Part shown: piece by piece, positions 7,717-8,638 of the stretch
How positions within the stretch are numbered: the first letter of the stretch is position 1
How the letters are laid out: every line of letters begins with the position of its first letter
Source: Dialister sp. UBA734
Lineage (GTDB): Bacteria; Bacillota; Negativicutes; Veillonellales; Dialisteraceae
Direction of reading: 5' to 3'
Assembly (NCBI GenBank): GCA_002297935.1
Contig: DBLC01000149.1
Location: 3,418-12,055, forward strand
DNA: 8,638 bases
The notes under the pieces: model-generated
Told to the model about the DNA's origin: nothing
Databases searched by the model: none
Seen by the model: the letters and a program-made list of their open reading frames with translations, nothing else
Translations under genes and position numbers: made by a program

Positions 7717-7841
7717 GGTTACTCAGGTTGCTCAAGTTTCTAAGGTCTCTCACGTTCCCCGAATGTGCCAATAAACGCTAGTGTTATCATCTCATTCGTA
7801 GAACCTGAGAAACCTAAGAATCCTGAGCCACCTAAGAAACT
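7716..7841. repeat. Paired 9-bp-period repeats forming a large imperfect hairpin
   Basis: The left arm (7717-7756) consists of 9-bp units of the type GGTTACTCA, GGTTGCTCA, AGTTTCTAA, GGTCTCTCA. The right arm (7801-7841) is made of the reverse-complement type (GAACCTGA, GAAACCTAA, GAATCCTGA), about four and a half units. The arms are separated by about 44 bp and can pair imperfectly over about 40 bp. The left arm directly abuts the candidate -10 of the receptor gene. Confidence 0.75.
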
Positions 7842-8076
7842 TTGTCTCAAAAGAAATCATCCTATGTTTCACTTCACTTAACAGCATTGCCTGATAGCAA
7901 CCGATTTCTTAAGGCTTCTTTTGCGTTGTACCGTTTTCATTCTCTCGAAAAAACTGCCCGCACATGGCATCTATAGCTTTAAGTGATCTTAAAAAAGAAA
8001 TTTTATTTATTCATGTTTTTGTTATTATATACTCATCATTATGGACTGCTTTATCATATTTGTCAAATATATTTTT
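7842..8076. other. Intergenic stretch without recognised gene
   Basis: AT-rich towards its right end. There is no open reading frame with a ribosome binding site on either strand, and no tRNA or riboswitch signature. In particular no B12 box (GCCACTG context) is seen anywhere between the receptor start and 8140. Confidence 0.6.
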
Positions 8077-8128
8077 AAATTGGTGGTTAACTGTTCACTG
8101 TGAACTGTAAACAGTTAACCAATTTTTA
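8077..8128. repeat. Palindromic GTTAAC heptad array with terminator-like hairpin
   Basis: GGTTAACTGTT (8085-8095) pairs exactly with AACAGTTAACC (8110-8120). AAATT/AATTT extends the stem outwards with a 3-base bulge, and five T follow (8123-8127). The array itself (8085-8120) reads as heptads of the type GTTAACT, GTTCACT, GTGAACT, GTAAACA, the same unit types as at 5503-5545. It lies immediately upstream of the strong promoter at 8130 and may insulate it from transcription arriving from the left. Confidence 0.6.
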
Positions 8129-8129
8129 T

Positions 8130-8158
8130 TTGACTTTTTTACTAATATATTCTATAAT
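8130..8158 (+). promoter_or_regulatory. Strong sigma-70/sigma-A promoter for a non-coding RNA
   Basis: TTGACT (8130-8135), an exact 17-bp spacer rich in A and T, and a perfect TATAAT (8153-8158). The expected start is near A8165. No reading frame with a ribosome binding site follows, but a run of stable stem-loops does, ending in a terminator at 8442. Confidence 0.8.
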
Positions 8159-8201
8159 GAAACCATAGCGAAGGGATGAACCGACAGCGCACGGCGCCGA
8201 T

Positions 8202-8276
8202 AAAAAAAACGCTGACCGGATAAGCCCTGCAACTCGCTTCCAGGATGAGGAATCCAAACATAAGGGCCCCGGTCAG
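8202..8276 (-). terminator. Possible minus-strand terminator within the RNA gene
   Basis: Read on the minus strand, the CTGACCGG / CCGGTCAG stem is followed by CG and eight T (8209-8202), the classical form of an intrinsic terminator. No minus-strand gene is visible to its right in the window. It may stop antisense transcription, or simply be a stem of the plus-strand RNA next to an A-run. Confidence 0.4.
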
Positions 8277-8360
8277 ACATGGCCGTTCAACCTGGGTGAA
8301 AACACAACAATGGGTTTTCACAATGTACAACTTAATAGGGTTGTATTGCTTTACATAAGA

Positions 8361-8442
8361 AGCCTACACGAGAAACGATTATATTCCATGATTGCCTTGC
8401 GGTAGTCATGCTCCGGGAATTGTTTTTCGTGTGGGCTTTTTT
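8361..8442 (+). terminator. Long terminal hairpin with T-run
   Basis: Positions 8361-8380 (AGCCTACACGAGAAACGATT) pair without interruption with 8418-8437, using three G-U pairs. After an internal loop of 7 and 8 bases, a second stem, ATGATTGCC / GGTAGTCAT, forms around a TTGC loop, also using wobble pairs. Six T follow (8437-8442). The wobble pairs fit selection for RNA rather than DNA pairing. It ends the RNA gene. Confidence 0.75.
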
Positions 8443-8467
8443 GCGTGGCAATGCCGCTATCCGCCTT

Positions 8468-8638
8468 CGTCATTTCGACCGACGGGATTCGTGCAGAATA
8501 TCTCTATCGGGGTTTCCCGCACTTTGTTGAACAAAAGTGGAGAAATCCCAAAGCAGTAGCGGAAACGGTTCCAGCTGAGACATCCCGTTACGGGCAAAGT
8601 CAGCTGGATAAGATTTCGCTGGAGCTTTGAGATTTCTC
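8468..8638 (+). repeat. Dispersed GTCATTTCGACCG repeat, second full copy
   Basis: Begins CGTCATTTCGACCGACGGG like the copy at 4040, contains GTGGAGAAATCC (about 8537-8548) and AGCTGAGACATCCCGTT. It then runs on to GAGATTTCTC at the window edge, where it is cut. It begins 26 bp after the T-run of the RNA terminator. A 61-codon open frame across it is a translation of the repeat, not a gene. Confidence 0.8.

Larger units (their letters stand above)
8165..8442 (+). ncRNA. Unidentified structured RNA of about 278 nt
   Basis: The transcript predicted from the consensus promoter folds into several stems visible by eye. CTGACCGG (8212-8219) pairs with CCGGTCAG (8269-8276), and inside it GCCCT pairs with AGGGC (8224-8228 / 8263-8267). 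GTGAAAAC pairs with GTTTTCAC (8296-8303 / 8314-8321). TACAAC pairs with GTTGTA (8326-8331 / 8340-8345). The last is a long terminal stem closed by six T. An A8 run (8202-8209) sits between the first elements. The length and promoter strength suit a housekeeping or regulatory RNA, but the landmark motifs of tmRNA, RNase P RNA, SRP RNA and common riboswitches are not present, and I do not recognise the family. No protein gene follows within the window, so a riboswitch leader is less likely. The RNA could also be two transcripts, with the terminal hairpin as a separate small RNA. Confidence 0.55.

Noticed and set aside
7591..8130. Cobalamin riboswitch upstream of the receptor
   Set aside because: Searched by eye on the minus strand for the B12 box and GCCACTG element. 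None was found.
8142..8330. 62-codon minus-strand open frame rich in Phe, Cys and Arg
   Set aside because: It lies antisense to the structured RNA and through its promoter, has no ribosome binding site, and its unusual composition comes from stem sequences.
8445..8630. 61-codon plus-strand open frame at the right end
   Set aside because: It is a translation of the dispersed repeat. The same sequence occurs between genes at 4040, and no ribosome binding site precedes it.

Overview
The window looks like chromosomal DNA of a diderm Firmicute of the Negativicutes type (Dialister, Megasphaera or Veillonella relatives). This is an inference from a TonB-dependent outer-membrane receptor and a lipoprotein binding protein next to a CobN-type chelatase, Firmicute-like ribosome binding sites, and many short intergenic repeats. 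All three protein genes lie on the minus strand, so transcription runs right to left: TonB receptor (5604-7590), substrate-binding lipoprotein (4523-5479), CobN-family chelatase subunit (208-3933). They plausibly form one metal, corrinoid or tetrapyrrole acquisition locus. The receptor would bring the ligand across the outer membrane, the lipoprotein would hand it to an ABC importer encoded elsewhere, and the CobN-like protein would act on metal and tetrapyrrole in the cytoplasm. The exact ligand (cobalamin, cobinamide, haem or another metal chelate) cannot be settled from sequence. No cobalamin riboswitch is visible. Layout: 1-207 holds a truncated inverted copy of a dispersed repeat and a 7-bp-period array that abuts the cobN stop codon. 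208-3933 is cobN. 3934-4522 holds a 7-bp array in the cobN leader, a dispersed repeat, a 286-bp composite palindrome, and a second 7-bp array that runs over the stop codon of the binding-protein gene. 4523-5479 is the binding protein, with a TTG start. 5480-5603 holds a third type of 7-bp array and a terminator. 5604-7590 is the receptor. 7591-8130 has no gene but holds a promoter and Fur-box candidate, a 9-bp-period repeat pair forming a large hairpin, and a palindromic 7-bp array. 8130-8442 is a strong promoter followed by an unidentified structured RNA of about 278 nt that ends in a terminator hairpin. 8468-8638 is another dispersed repeat copy. The most striking observation is a run of eight G in the signal-peptide region of the receptor gene (minus strand, 7526-7533). 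With eight G the reading frame stops after 24 codons. With seven (or ten) it joins a complete 661-residue receptor with signal peptide and TonB box. This is the layout of a phase-variable surface receptor captured in the OFF state, although a sequencing error or a fixed frameshift would look the same. The second notable layer is the repeats: both cobN and the binding-protein gene are bracketed by 7-bp-period arrays just before the ribosome binding site and at the stop codon.
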